Source: Burkholderia seminalis DSM 23518 (GTDB taxonomy: Bacteria; Pseudomonadota; Gammaproteobacteria; Burkholderiales; Burkholderiaceae). Taken from it: a DNA stretch of 64,000 nt. The position numbers were made by a program, and so were the translations under genes. Under the pieces are notes generated by a model. That model was not told the origin of the DNA, made no database searches, and saw only the letters and a program-made list of their open reading frames with translations. Where the stretch lies: assembly GCF_902832885.1 (NCBI RefSeq), contig NZ_CADFDK010000008.1, forward strand, positions 1 to 64,000, read 5' to 3'. Positions 14,194 through 24,049 of the stretch are shown piece by piece; the stretch's first letter is position 1, and each line of letters begins with the position of its first letter.

Positions 14194-17100
14194 TTACCGC
14201 CCGGCGCCCGCCGGCGGCACCGCAGGCTCGAACAACGCGTCGGCCTGCCGCACGCGCACGAAGCGCGCCGCGCCGTCGCCGTCCACCAGCGCGCGAAAAT
14301 GCGCTTCGCCGCACGCGAGCTTCGCGCGTTCGTGCTCGCTCGGCACCTGGCCGTCCGCATTCGGCGTATCGACGACGAAGTACAGCCGCTCGCCGCCGTC
14401 CTGTTCCGCGAGCACGGCCCAGTCGGGGTGATAGCTGCCGAGCGGTGTCTGCACGCGGAACCACGCGGGCAGCTTCGCGTACAGCTTCACGCCGTCGTGC
14501 GCCTCGAGCGCGTCGGCGAACGCGCGCTCCGCGTCCGTCTCGCACACGACCGCTTCGTGAATCGACTTCCGCGCATCGGGCCGCAGGTTGCGCAGATAAC
14601 CGGTCAGCGCCTCGCTCTCGAACGATTCGAGCGCATGCACGTGGCGCTCGCCGAGCTTGCGGTACGCGATGCCCGCGACGAGCGCGTGGCGCTTGCAGCG
14701 GTTGATCGCCTCGGCCGCGACCGCGATGAACTGCTGCGGATTCACGCGGAAATCGTCGAGCCGGCCGCTGTCGGCCAGGATCGTCGCGAGCGAACGGCGC
14801 GTGAGCTGCGTGCGGTCCTGCAGCTCGGTGAGCAGGTCGGGCAGCGGCAGCTCGCCTTCGTCGATCAGCACCGTGCCGGCGCCGGCCACCTCGATCGCCT
14901 CGATGCCGGCCTTGCCGATGTCGATCTCGGCCTTGCGCCACTGCAGCCGCGCACGCGCGATGTCCGGCGCATCGCGCAAGGCGGCCGCGCAGTCGCGCAC
15001 GAGTTTCGCGTTGTCGAACTCGACGCGGTACACGGTGCGATGGCGAATCCGGTCCCACAGCGACCGGAAATCCTCGCCGAACACGACGGCCTTGCCCGAC
15101 GCATCGCGCCGCAACGCGATCGCGCGGCGCTCGTCGGCGTTGCGCACCGTGAAGCGGCCCGACAACTTGCGCAGCGTCGCGACGATCGGCGCCCGCAGCC
15201 TCTCGAACGCCTCGGGCAGCACCAGCGCGCTCTGGCGCAGTGCATCCTTCAGCCGGTCGAGCACCTTGCCCTGCACGTCGACGTAGCCCTGCTCATGCAG
15301 GTGGTTCCACAGCACGCGCGACAGCTCGATGCCGAGCGCGTGCGCGGGCCCGTCGGCTTCCTGCACGGGCAGCGCCGCGAACTGGTGTTCCTCGACGATC
15401 CCGAAACGGATGCCCGTATCGGCCTCGATTTCCTTCTGCAGGTTTTCCGCGAACGACTCGTAGCGCTCGGTCGCGATCACGGTGAGCGTGTTCACGCCCG
15501 CGTCGCGCACGCGTTCGCCGTCCTGGTCGACCGCGAGGCGCAGCCCGCGGCCGAGCGTCTGGCGGCGCTCGCGCTCGGTCTGGATGTCGCGCAGCGTGCA
15601 GATCTGGAACACGTTCGGGTTGTCCCAGCCTTCCTTCAGCGCCGAGTGCGAGAAGATGAACTTCAGCGGCGTGTCGAACGACAGCAGCGCTTCCTTCTCG
15701 CGCATGATCAGGCCGTACGCGCGCTCCGCGTTCTCGCGCGCCGCCGCGCTGCTTTCGCTCGTGTCGGTCCAGCCGCCCTTGCGGTCGATCGAGAAGTAGC
15801 CGTTGTGCGCGCGCCCGACTTCGAGCGCGACGTCGACGCCGTCGAACAGCGCACGGTAGGCCGGCACGCGTGCCGCGCGCGCATATTCCTCCTCGAAGAT
15901 CAGCGCGTAGTCGCCCTTCACGGGCATCCCGTTCTCGTCGTAGCGGCGATAACGCTCGACCGAATCGACGAAGAACAGCGACAGCACCTTCACGCCGCGC
16001 TCCGCGAGGCGCAGCTCCTTGTCGAGATGCTCGCGGATCGTGCGGCGGATCATCTCGCGCTGCACGGCGAGCGTGTCGATGTCGCCGAACGCCTCGCCGA
16101 GCGACAGGAACGCCTCGCCTTCCGGATGGCGCAGCTCGACGTACTCGGCACCCTTTACCGCGTGCACTTCGCCGATCCGCAGCCCCGCATACAGCGCGCG
16201 CCGGGTCAGGCGTTCGAGATCGTCGCCGTCGGTGACCGTCACGATCTGGCGCTTCACGCCGGCCGCCGTCGCGACGTCGAGCTCGACGCGCGCGCTGATC
16301 GCGCCGCGCCGGTTCGACACGCCGACGAGCCGCACGTACGGCTTGTTGTGCGCATCCTCGACGATCGCCGACGCGATCTCGATCTGCTTGACGAGCTTGC
16401 GCTCGTACGCGTCGACCGCGTCGAGCCGGTACACCATGTGGTGACGGTCGACGTGCGTGGCCGAGTAGCGCAGCGTGCAGAGCGGCGCCATCGCGGCGAG
16501 CGCTTCGCGGCCGCGCCCTTCGAGCCCGCCGTCGACGCTCTGCGGCTCGTCGACGATCACGATCGGCCGCGTCGCGCGGATCAGGTCGATCGGCTTCTCG
16601 CCGCCGGTCTTCTCGCTGTCCTTGTAGAGGTTGTTGATTTCCTTCTTGTTGATCGCGGCAACCGTCATCACCATGATCTGGATCGCCGCGCTCGCCGCGA
16701 AGTGGCGCACCTGGCCGAGCTTCGCGGAGTCGTACAGGAAGTAGTCGTACGGCACGCCCGCGTACAGCGCGCGGAAGTGATCCTCGGTGATGGACAGCGT
16801 CTTGTGCACGCCTTCCTTGATCGCGATCGACGGCACGACGATCACGAACTTCGTGAAGCCGTAGCGGCGGTTCAGCTCGAAGATCGTGCGCAGGTACACG
16901 TAGGTCTTGCCGGTGCCGGTTTCCATCTCGACGGTGAAGTCGCGCGAGCCGGGCAGGGCGGACGGCGGCAGGCCGCCGCGCAGCTGCACGTCGGCGAGAT
17001 TGCGCGCGAGCGCGTCGTCGGTCAGCGACAGCCGGTTGCCAACCCCTTGCTCCGACACCGCGAAGCCGAGCGAGCCTTGCGCCGCGGCCGTCGTGCCGGG

Positions 17101-17220
17101 CGCGGCGTTCGCGAGCACGCTGAAGTCGCCGCGATACGATTCCTGGCCGCGAAACAGGTCGCAGACGGCGTCGATCGCCTCGCGCTGGTAGTCGAGATCC
17201 GCTTCGAAATGCAGCCGCAT
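14194..17220 (-). CDS. res: type III restriction enzyme, helicase/nuclease subunit (Res)
   Basis: The product is 1008 residues, normal for the family. Superfamily 2 motifs are intact: Walker A METGTGKTYVYLRT (near residue 97), IVIVDEPQSVDG (motif II), RYSATH (motif III) and QTLGRGLRL (motif VI). The C-terminal nuclease block reads YHPDWAVL, then LYFVVDTPNADGQ. The family usually has PD...(E/D)xK here (ETK in most I recall), so the lysine position is proline. ATP-driven translocation should work, but cleavage is doubtful. The ATG at 17220 overlaps the mod stop (TGATG). It partners with Mod in the Res2Mod2 type complex. Confidence 0.93.
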   Translation of the reverse strand: MRLHFEADLDYQREAIDAVCDLFRGQESYRGDFSVLANAAPGTTAAAQGSLGFAVSEQGVGNRLSLTDDALARNLADVQLRGGLPPSALPGSRDFTVEMETGTGKTYVYLRTIFELNRRYGFTKFVIVVPSIAIKEGVHKTLSITEDHFRALYAGVPYDYFLYDSAKLGQVRHFAASAAIQIMVMTVAAINKKEINNLYKDSEKTGGEKPIDLIRATRPIVIVDEPQSVDGGLEGRGREALAAMAPLCTLRYSATHVDRHHMVYRLDAVDAYERKLVKQIEIASAIVEDAHNKPYVRLVGVSNRRGAISARVELDVATAAGVKRQIVTVTDGDDLERLTRRALYAGLRIGEVHAVKGAEYVELRHPEGEAFLSLGEAFGDIDTLAVQREMIRRTIREHLDKELRLAERGVKVLSLFFVDSVERYRRYDENGMPVKGDYALIFEEEYARAARVPAYRALFDGVDVALEVGRAHNGYFSIDRKGGWTDTSESSAAARENAERAYGLIMREKEALLSFDTPLKFIFSHSALKEGWDNPNVFQICTLRDIQTERERRQTLGRGLRLAVDQDGERVRDAGVNTLTVIATERYESFAENLQKEIEADTGIRFGIVEEHQFAALPVQEADGPAHALGIELSRVLWNHLHEQGYVDVQGKVLDRLKDALRQSALVLPEAFERLRAPIVATLRKLSGRFTVRNADERRAIALRRDASGKAVVFGEDFRSLWDRIRHRTVYRVEFDNAKLVRDCAAALRDAPDIARARLQWRKAEIDIGKAGIEAIEVAGAGTVLIDEGELPLPDLLTELQDRTQLTRRSLATILADSGRLDDFRVNPQQFIAVAAEAINRCKRHALVAGIAYRKLGERHVHALESFESEALTGYLRNLRPDARKSIHEAVVCETDAERAFADALEAHDGVKLYAKLPAWFRVQTPLGSYHPDWAVLAEQDGGERLYFVVDTPNADGQVPSEHERAKLACGEAHFRALVDGDGAARFVRVRQADALFEPAVPPAGAGR

Positions 17221-19238
17221 CACAGGCTCCGCACGCGCTTCACGCCGTGCTGTTCGAGCAGCGCGGCGAGATTGAGCTTCGCGACGTCGTCGACGAAGCC
17301 GCTGTCGCGGAACAGGCACGTGACGTCGCGCGTCGCGCCGGTTGCGTCGAGCAGGTCGACGATGCCGTCGGCGAGCGGGCCCGCGTCGTCGCGCGCGATG
17401 CGCGCATCGAAGCACGCGACGATCGCGCGGCCGATCAGGTGCACGGTCTTGCCCGCCACCTGGTGATGCTCGACCGGCGTGCACAGGTCGAGGCCGAGCT
17501 TCAGCGTCAGCTCGGCGAGCAGGTCGTCCTCGGTGCGGCCGGTCTTCACGTGCTCGACGGATGCGAAAAGGGCGTGGTCGAAATCGTCGCGGCGCGGATC
17601 CCACTCGATCACGTTGGTGGTGTCGAGCCGGTACACGCGAAAGCCCAGGTCGCCATAACTTTCCGGATAGTCGCGCGCGACCTGCTGCGCGGCGCGGCGC
17701 AGGCGCTCCTTGGTCACTTCGGCGAGCGTCAGCGGCTTTTTCAGCTTCGCGCAGAAATCGGCGGCCGCCTGCTGCGTCTTGTCGCGGCGGTCGAGCGCCT
17801 CGGGCAGCTGCACGAGGATGTAGCGGCGCGCGCCGCCGTCGGTGGCGTTCACCTGCATCACCGCGTGGCCGGTCGAGCCGGAGCCCGCGAAGCAGTCGAG
17901 CACGATGTCGTCGCCGCGCGTGCACCAGCCGATCACGGCCGCCGCGAAATCGACCGGCTTCGGCAGGTCGAACGGGATGCCGAGCGTCTTCAGGAGCGCG
18001 TCGTCGGAGCCGGCGAACGGCAGCACCGACGGCACGTTCTCGTACATGTTCTCGTCGAGGTAGTAGATCCGCTGCGGCTGCGTGGTCTCGTCCGCGCCGA
18101 ATTCGATCTGGCCGCGCTCGATCAGCGCCTGCATCGTCGCGGGCGGGTTGCGCCAGCCGCGCGCGGGCATCGCGCACGGCTTGCCGGTGACCGGATGGAT
18201 CAGCGGCGTGAAATACTCTTCCGGCGCCTTCTTCTTGTTCGGCCAGGCCATCGACACGAGGCGGTACACGCGGCCTTCCTCCGACAGCCGGTCATACATC
18301 ACTTCGCCGCCGGACAGGTTGGTCTGCGCCTTCATCCACGCGCGATACGCCTTCTGCGCGTCCTTCGCGTTGCCGCTGCGGTACATGGCGTCGTGCGCGG
18401 CATCGAGCATGCGCTGGGCGTTGCGCTTCGGGCGCTTGAGCGGCGCGCGTTCGAGCAGCGTCTCGGCGTTGCGCGCGAACAGCACCAGCGATTCGTGCTG
18501 GTATGCGACGCCGCGCGCGTCGCCCTTCGGATTGCGCTTGTCCCACACGGCCACGCCGAGCTCGTTCTCCTCGCCGAAGATCTCGCGCAGCATCAGCACG
18601 AGCGCATGCACTTCATGCTCGTCGATGTGCACCGCGATCAGCCCTTCGTCGGACAGCAGCGCGTGCGCGAGCTTCAGGCGCGGATACATCATGTTCAGCC
18701 AGTCGGTGTGGAACCGGCCGTTCGCCTCGGTGTTGGTGCTGCGCTTCACGCCGCCCTGGGTCTGCCCGGTCATCGCCAGGTAGTGGCGGATGCTGTCGCT
18801 GAAGTCGTCCGGATAGACGAAATCGCTGCCGGTGTTGTACGGCGGGTCGATGTAGACGAGCTTCACCTTGCCGGCATAACTCTTGTGCAGCAGCTTCATC
18901 ACGTCGAGGTTGTCGCCCTCGATCACGAGGTGGCGCGTGTCGTCCCACGCGACGCTGTCGTCGGGGCAGGGCCGCAGCGTGCCGGTCGACGGCGTGAGCG
19001 CGGCCTGGCGCGCGCCGCGCTTGCCGTGCCAGTGGAAGCCGTAGCGCTCGTCGGCGTCGCCGACCGTGCGTTCGCCGACCAGCGCCTTGAGCACGTCGAC
19101 GTCGACCGACGCGCCGTCCGGCCCTTCGGTCACGAGTTCGGGGAACAGCGCCTTCAGGCGCGCGACGTTGTCGGCGGTGAAATCCGTCGACATCGCCTGC
19201 GGGCTGGCCGCATCGAGTTTCTGCATCGTCTTTTCCAT
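17220..19238 (-). CDS. mod: type III DNA methyltransferase, modification subunit (Mod)
   Basis: The product is 672 residues. Motif IV (YIDPPYNTGSDFVYPDDF, about residue 130) comes before motif I (DCFAGSGSTGHAVM, about residue 450), the beta-class order of N6-adenine Mod proteins. The region between them is the target recognition domain. Mod methylates one strand of an asymmetric site and also guides Res. ATG at 19238 was used; a second ATG lies at 19226. No simple-sequence repeat that would indicate phase variation is visible in the 5' part. Confidence 0.94.
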   Translation of the reverse strand: MEKTMQKLDAASPQAMSTDFTADNVARLKALFPELVTEGPDGASVDVDVLKALVGERTVGDADERYGFHWHGKRGARQAALTPSTGTLRPCPDDSVAWDDTRHLVIEGDNLDVMKLLHKSYAGKVKLVYIDPPYNTGSDFVYPDDFSDSIRHYLAMTGQTQGGVKRSTNTEANGRFHTDWLNMMYPRLKLAHALLSDEGLIAVHIDEHEVHALVLMLREIFGEENELGVAVWDKRNPKGDARGVAYQHESLVLFARNAETLLERAPLKRPKRNAQRMLDAAHDAMYRSGNAKDAQKAYRAWMKAQTNLSGGEVMYDRLSEEGRVYRLVSMAWPNKKKAPEEYFTPLIHPVTGKPCAMPARGWRNPPATMQALIERGQIEFGADETTQPQRIYYLDENMYENVPSVLPFAGSDDALLKTLGIPFDLPKPVDFAAAVIGWCTRGDDIVLDCFAGSGSTGHAVMQVNATDGGARRYILVQLPEALDRRDKTQQAAADFCAKLKKPLTLAEVTKERLRRAAQQVARDYPESYGDLGFRVYRLDTTNVIEWDPRRDDFDHALFASVEHVKTGRTEDDLLAELTLKLGLDLCTPVEHHQVAGKTVHLIGRAIVACFDARIARDDAGPLADGIVDLLDATGATRDVTCLFRDSGFVDDVAKLNLAALLEQHGVKRVRSL

Positions 19239-19480
19239 CGGAGCCCGGCCGCGCGCGCCAGGACGTCGGGCGCGCTCACGGCACCGGCGGCAATGGCCAC
19301 CCGGGCAAACCCGAAACGCTAGCGAGTCGGTCGGCGCAGGTCAAGCGCCGATGTGGGCCGAGCGCGCGGGCATCGGCCGCGATCGCCCGCCGGACGGGCC
19401 GCCAGCGGATTCGGGCCGGTTGTCGCACGCAGCGGCCGGCGGCCGTGCCGCGGGCGTTCAGCGGCGCGCTGGAAAGCACG
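19239..19480. other. GC-rich spacer between mod and the porin terminator
   Basis: The gap between the mod start and the porin stop is 350 bases in total. Apart from the porin terminator at its far end, I see no gene, repeat or clear promoter. Confidence 0.4.
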
Positions 19481-19519
19481 AAAAAAAGGGCACGGTTGGC
19501 GTCTGGCGCCGGCGTGCCC
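19481..19519 (-). terminator. intrinsic terminator of the porin gene
   Basis: The minus strand carries a GGGCACG/CGTGCCC stem around a longer GC-rich inner loop, followed by seven T. It lies about 70 bases after the porin stop. Confidence 0.75.
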
Positions 19520-19588
19520 GCATGGAGAATCCCGGATGGAGGGTGCGGCGGGGCCCGGCAGGCCCCGCCCGGATGGCCGGCGCTCCGA

Positions 19589-20719
19589 TCAGAAGCGCGT
19601 GCGGATGCCCGACGTCAGTTCGAGCTGGTTCTTCGCGCCGAACGTCGACGACACCGTGTAGCCGCCGTGCAGCTTCATGTAGTCGCCGGCCAGGTACACC
19701 TCGGTGCGCTTGCTCAGGTGATAGAACACCGACCCGTAGATCGTCTCCTTGAAGCCGTTGGCGACGCCGTTGGTCAGGCTGAACGCGCCGAGGTTCGCGT
19801 TCGGCGTGAAGCCGTCCGCGTTGTTCGCGGCATTCTTGACGCGCATCTGCTGGTAGCCGAGCTCGTAGTCGAGCGCGCCCGGCGGCGCCACCTTCACCGA
19901 CACCGTCCACGAATCGTCGTGGCGCTGGCCGAGCGAGCCCTGGTCGCCGTTGTAGCGGAAGTAGCCGGCATTCAGGCGCACGATGCTGAACGTGTAGTTG
20001 CCGCCGACCGAGAACGTCTGGTTCCGGAAGCCGTTGTGGTTCACGTGGTTGTAGAAGCCCGACACGTTAAACGGCCCGCCGTTGTAGCCGAGCGCGGCCT
20101 GGTACGCGGAGCCGGTCGCGAACGAGGTCGAGTTGCTGAACTGGTAGCCGGCGCTCGCGAAGATGCCGTTGCTGAACAGCTTCTTCCACGCGATGCCGTT
20201 GTTGTAGCGCGTACCGGTCGGGCCGGCCGCGTAGAAGATCATCTGCTTGAAGTTGTTCGAGTTGGTCCAGCCGCCTTCCTCGGTCGACAGCTTCGCGGAG
20301 CCGTACGGGTCGCCGTAGATCGCGGCCGAATCGCGCGCGATCGTGTTCTGGAAGCCGGCCGTCAGCTTGCCGAAGCGCTCGTCCTCGACACCCACCCATG
20401 CGTCGCGGTCGAAAATCTGGCCTTCGTCTTCCATCTGGCCGTTCGCGACCACGAATTCGCTTTCGAGGCGGAAGATGACCTTGGTGCCGCCGCCGATGTC
20501 TTCGGCGCCGCGCAGGCCCCAGCGGCTGCCGCTGAACCAAGGCTCGCCTTCGTTGCCCATCCCGATCACGTGATTGCCGTTCGCGTCGGCGTGGGTCCGG
20601 TAGGTCGGAAAGCTCAGGTCCATCAGCCCGTAGAGCTGCACGCTCGACTGCGCATGCGCCTGGGTGCCGGCGCACAGGCCGGCCGCCGCGATGGAAAGGG
20701 CAAGGGTTTTTCGTTTCAA
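19589..20719 (-). CDS. general (OmpC-type) porin
   Basis: The product is 376 residues with a signal peptide (ending THAHAQ-like, about residue 23). It has the Burkholderia porin start SSVQLYGLMDLSF, loop motif SRWGLRGAEDIGGGTKVIF, a constriction loop region with GFQNTIARD, and a C-terminal strand ending in Phe (ELTSGIRTRF), the outer-membrane insertion signal. The start is TTG at 20719: GGAGGAG lies 6 bases upstream and the signal peptide begins there. It should be a trimeric 16-strand channel for small solutes. It is a single gene with its own terminator. Confidence 0.93.
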   Translation of the reverse strand: MKRKTLALSIAAAGLCAGTQAHAQSSVQLYGLMDLSFPTYRTHADANGNHVIGMGNEGEPWFSGSRWGLRGAEDIGGGTKVIFRLESEFVVANGQMEDEGQIFDRDAWVGVEDERFGKLTAGFQNTIARDSAAIYGDPYGSAKLSTEEGGWTNSNNFKQMIFYAAGPTGTRYNNGIAWKKLFSNGIFASAGYQFSNSTSFATGSAYQAALGYNGGPFNVSGFYNHVNHNGFRNQTFSVGGNYTFSIVRLNAGYFRYNGDQGSLGQRHDDSWTVSVKVAPPGALDYELGYQQMRVKNAANNADGFTPNANLGAFSLTNGVANGFKETIYGSVFYHLSKRTEVYLAGDYMKLHGGYTVSSTFGAKNQLELTSGIRTRF

Positions 20720-21006
20720 GATCGTCTCCTCCGAGCTGCCGCATTGAAATCTGGTCGTTGGCAGTACGTAATGTATGCCTATGCCGACTCTTGCCGGCCA
20801 CAGCGAGAGGGCCGACGCGTAGCATCGTAGAGCGTGCAATCCTTCACGACGCTTTCCCGGACGCAACAATCGGATCGGTGAAAACACCGAACGCGCGACC
20901 ATCACGGATCGGGCGGGCGCGCGCAAGCGGGCCTGCCGGGCATCCGGCTGGCCTGGTCAACCTTTCGTGCTACGAATCGACGTTTCGTGCGACGGGAGCG
21001 CGCCCG

Positions 21007-21684
21007 TCAGTCCTGCGTGCTCTTCATGCGCAGGATGTAACCGAGCCCGCGCAACGTGATGATTTCGGCCGTGCTGCCCGCGAGATGCTTGCGCAGCCGG
21101 TGGATGTAGATGTCGATCGCGTCGGCGCTCGGCTCGTCGTCGAGCGCGAACACGCTGTCCATCAGCCGCGCCTTCGACACCGTCTTGTTCTGCTGCAGCA
21201 TCAGCGTTTCGAGGATCGCATGCTCGCGGCGGCGCAGCGCCAGCACCGTTTCGCCGCAGCGGAATTCGCGCGTGCCGAATGCGTAGACGAGGTCGCCGCA
21301 CACGAGCTGCGTCGTGCCGACGCCGGCCTGCCGGCGGATCAGCGCGCGGATTCTCGCGACGAGTTCGCGCGACTCGAACGGCTTCACGACGTAATCGTCG
21401 GCGCCCGCGCCGAAGCAGTCGACCTTGTCGTCGACCGAACCGTGCGCGGTCAGCATCAGCACCGGCACGTTGTCGTTGCGGCGCCGCAGCCGCGCGAGCA
21501 CCTCCTTGCCGCTGATGCCGGGCAGCCGCATGTCGAGCAGCACGGCGTCGTAGCGTTCGGTCTTCAGCACGGTGTCCGCGCGTTCGCCGTCGCCGACGCA
21601 GTCGACCGCGAAATCCTCGCCGCGCAGCAGGTTCACGATCCAGTGCGCGAGTTCGGCGTTGTCTTCGACCAGCAGGAGTTTCAT
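21007..21684 (-). CDS. OmpR-family response regulator (TctD-like)
   Basis: The product is 225 residues. The receiver domain has acidic EDN near residue 7, the phospho-acceptor in AVLLDMRLPG (about residue 51) and the conserved lysine in YVVKPFE. A winged-helix output domain follows, ending with RLRKHLAGSTAEIITLRGLG. It is the last gene of an operon with a histidine kinase and an NMT1-type ABC transporter. It probably controls that operon or a related uptake function in response to a periplasmic ligand (inference). Confidence 0.92.
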   Translation of the reverse strand: MKLLLVEDNAELAHWIVNLLRGEDFAVDCVGDGERADTVLKTERYDAVLLDMRLPGISGKEVLARLRRRNDNVPVLMLTAHGSVDDKVDCFGAGADDYVVKPFESRELVARIRALIRRQAGVGTTQLVCGDLVYAFGTREFRCGETVLALRRREHAILETLMLQQNKTVSKARLMDSVFALDDEPSADAIDIYIHRLRKHLAGSTAEIITLRGLGYILRMKSTQD

Positions 21685-21697
21685 GACGGCTTTCTCT

Positions 21698-23131
21698 TCA
21701 ATCGTAGGCGGGCAGCCGTACGGTCACGACGATACCGCGATTGCCGGGCCCCGGCGCAAGCGACGCGCTGCCGCCGTGCGCCTGCGCGATCTCGCGCACG
21801 ATCGCGAGGCCGAGGCCCGAGCCCTCGGTGTCGGCCGACACGCGGTAGAACCGCTTGAACACGTGCGGCCGCGCTTCGGCCGGGATGCCGGGGCCGTTGT
21901 CGACCACGTCGAGCACGACCGCGTCGCCGTCGCGCCGCGCGCAGACGGTCACGCAGCCGCCCGGCTGCGTGTAGCGCACCGCGTTGTCGACGAGGTTCAT
22001 CACCAGCGCGGTCAGCAGGCTGTCGCTGCCGGCGACGTCGAGCCGCTCGCCGAGATCGGCGCCGAGGTCGATGTCGCGCCGCTGCGCAAGCACGATCGTC
22101 TCTTCCAGCACGCTCGACACCACGGCCGCGAGATCGACGCGATGGGTCAGGAGCGTCGACGGCGTCGCTTCCGCATGCGCGAGCAGCAGCAGCTTGTCGG
22201 TCACGTCGGCCATCTTGCGGCTGCTGCGCTGCATGCTGTCGAGCACCGCCGCCAGCTCAGGATCGTCGTGCCCGCGCTGCTGCGCATACTGGATCTGCGT
22301 ATCGAGCACCGCGATCGGCGTGCGCAGCTGGTGCGCCGCATCCGCGATGAAGCGGCGCTGCGTGGCGGTGTGCATGTTGAGCCGCGCGATGCACTGGTTG
22401 ATCGCGTCGACGATCGGCCGCAGTTCGTGCTGCAGCCGCTCGGGGCGGATCGGCTCCAGCTCCATCGGCCCGCGGTCGGCCACGTCGTCCTTCAGCTTCA
22501 TCAGCGGACGCAGCTCGAACGTGAGGCCGAGAGTCACGAGCACCACCGCGAGCACCAGCATCAGCGACAGCCGCACGAGCTGCGGCCGCCAGATCGTCGC
22601 GACCATCGCGCCGTGCGAGCGCGTCGTCTTCGCGACGACCACCGTGACCGTCTCGACCTGTCCCTCGTCGTACAGCTGGCGATCGTAGGCCACCGCGCGC
22701 AGCGGCACGCCATCGAGCGACGTGTCGTACAGCGTCGGCTCGACGCCGTGCCGCGCGGGCAGCTCGAGCGCCGGATTGCCGGCGAGCAGGCGCTCGTGGC
22801 CGTCGATCACCTTGTAGAACACCGAATCGCCCGACGGCGACTCGAAGATCTCCAGCGCGGCCGGCGGCACGTCGGCCATCGGCCGTCCGTTGCGCCATTC
22901 GACGTCCTCGCCGATCGTGCGCGCCGATGCGACGAGCGCGCTGTCCTGCACGAGCCCGGCCGTGGTCCGCGCGGTGTCGTACGACATCGCGCCCGCGATC
23001 AGCACGAACACCGCGAGCGGCAGCAGCAGCCACCACAGCAGCCGCCCGCGCAGGCTGTGCGCCATCCCGTTGTGCTCCTTCTCCGCAATGCCGAACCGCG
23101 CCGGGGTCGCCGGCGCGGTCGGAAGTGTCAT
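21698..23131 (-). CDS. sensor histidine kinase (TctE-like)
   Basis: The product is up to 477 residues. A first membrane helix (LLWWLLLPLAVFVLIAGAM), a periplasmic 2CSK_N/TctE sensor domain, a second helix near residue 195 and a HAMP-like linker come before the H box FIADAAHQLRTPIAVLDT, then N box NLVDNAVRYT and G boxes DNGPGI and GSGLGLAIV. An ATG at 23065 (MAHSLRGRLL) has a better ribosome binding site (AAGGAG) and may be the true start. It lies 22 bases after the permease gene, so the ABC transporter and kinase are probably co-transcribed. Confidence 0.92.
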   Translation of the reverse strand: MTLPTAPATPARFGIAEKEHNGMAHSLRGRLLWWLLLPLAVFVLIAGAMSYDTARTTAGLVQDSALVASARTIGEDVEWRNGRPMADVPPAALEIFESPSGDSVFYKVIDGHERLLAGNPALELPARHGVEPTLYDTSLDGVPLRAVAYDRQLYDEGQVETVTVVVAKTTRSHGAMVATIWRPQLVRLSLMLVLAVVLVTLGLTFELRPLMKLKDDVADRGPMELEPIRPERLQHELRPIVDAINQCIARLNMHTATQRRFIADAAHQLRTPIAVLDTQIQYAQQRGHDDPELAAVLDSMQRSSRKMADVTDKLLLLAHAEATPSTLLTHRVDLAAVVSSVLEETIVLAQRRDIDLGADLGERLDVAGSDSLLTALVMNLVDNAVRYTQPGGCVTVCARRDGDAVVLDVVDNGPGIPAEARPHVFKRFYRVSADTEGSGLGLAIVREIAQAHGGSASLAPGPGNRGIVVTVRLPAYD

Positions 23132-23153
23132 GTCAGGCGTGCACCGGCGGCGT

Positions 23154-24011
23154 TCAGAACGCCGCGGGCCGCCACTTCAACAGCCGCTTCTCGAGCCAGG
23201 TCAGCAGGTAGTCGGCGGCCAGCGCGACCACGGCCAGCACGATCATCGCCGCGAACACGCCGCTCGCGTTGAACGCGCCCTGGGCGGTGGAGATTAGCAG
23301 CCCGATGCCCTGCTTGGAACCCAGGAATTCGCCGACCACCGCGCCGACCAGCGCGAAGCCGAAACTCACGTGCAGGCTCGCGAGAATCCAGCTCAGCGCG
23401 GACGGGATCACGACGGCCGTGGTGATCTGCCGGCGCGACGCACCGAGGATCTGCGCATTCGCGATCAGGTAGCGGTCGGCTTCGCGCACGCCCTGGAACG
23501 CGTTGCCGAACACGACGAAGAACACCATCACGACGGCCAGCGCGATCTTCGACGCCATCCCGAGGCCGAGCGCGATCACGAAGATCGAGCCGAGCACGAC
23601 GCGCGGAATCGAGTTCGCGATCTGGATGTACAGGCCGAACACGTCGGCCATCAGCTTGTTGCGGCCGAGCACGATCCCGCAGATCACGCCGGCGACCGAG
23701 CCGATCACGAAGCCGATCCCGGTTTCCTCGAGCGTGACCCATACCTGCGTGAGCAGCGGGCCCTGCGACGTGCCGTTCACGAACCAGTCGCGGATCTGCT
23801 CGAAGATCAGCGACGGCATCGAGAAGAAGAACGGATCGATCCACTTGAGCCGCGCGGCGAGTTCCCACCCGCCCAGCACGACGACCAGCACGGCGATCCG
23901 CAGCGTGACGATCAGGTTGCGCCGGCGTCGCAGCCGGCGTTGCGCGGCGCGCTCGTCGTCCTCGAGCGTCGTCGCCGGAATGGCGGTGGGGGGAAGCGTC
24001 ATGTCGGTCAT
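23154..24011 (-). CDS. ABC transporter permease (SsuC/TauC type)
   Basis: The product is 285 residues with six membrane helices. The family EAA-type loop is ANAQILGASRRQITTAVVIP. It belongs to the permeases of nitrate, sulfonate, taurine or pyrimidine-precursor uptake systems. The operon order is substrate-binding protein, ATPase, permease, kinase, regulator, all on the minus strand. The substrate cannot be read from the sequence. Confidence 0.9.
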   Translation of the reverse strand: MTDMTLPPTAIPATTLEDDERAAQRRLRRRRNLIVTLRIAVLVVVLGGWELAARLKWIDPFFFSMPSLIFEQIRDWFVNGTSQGPLLTQVWVTLEETGIGFVIGSVAGVICGIVLGRNKLMADVFGLYIQIANSIPRVVLGSIFVIALGLGMASKIALAVVMVFFVVFGNAFQGVREADRYLIANAQILGASRRQITTAVVIPSALSWILASLHVSFGFALVGAVVGEFLGSKQGIGLLISTAQGAFNASGVFAAMIVLAVVALAADYLLTWLEKRLLKWRPAAF

Positions 24012-24049
24012 GCTCCTGTCCTTGCTGTCCTTGCCGTGCGGCGTATGCG

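Noticed and set aside
14299-17466. A 1055-codon open frame on the plus strand across the res gene
   Set aside because: It is antisense to a well-conserved Res protein, its translation is Arg/His/Ala-rich low complexity, and it has no domain; such frames are a by-product of high GC3 on the other strand.
17247-19322. Long plus-strand open frame opposite mod
   Set aside because: Antisense to a clear beta-class methyltransferase; composition typical of a shadow frame.
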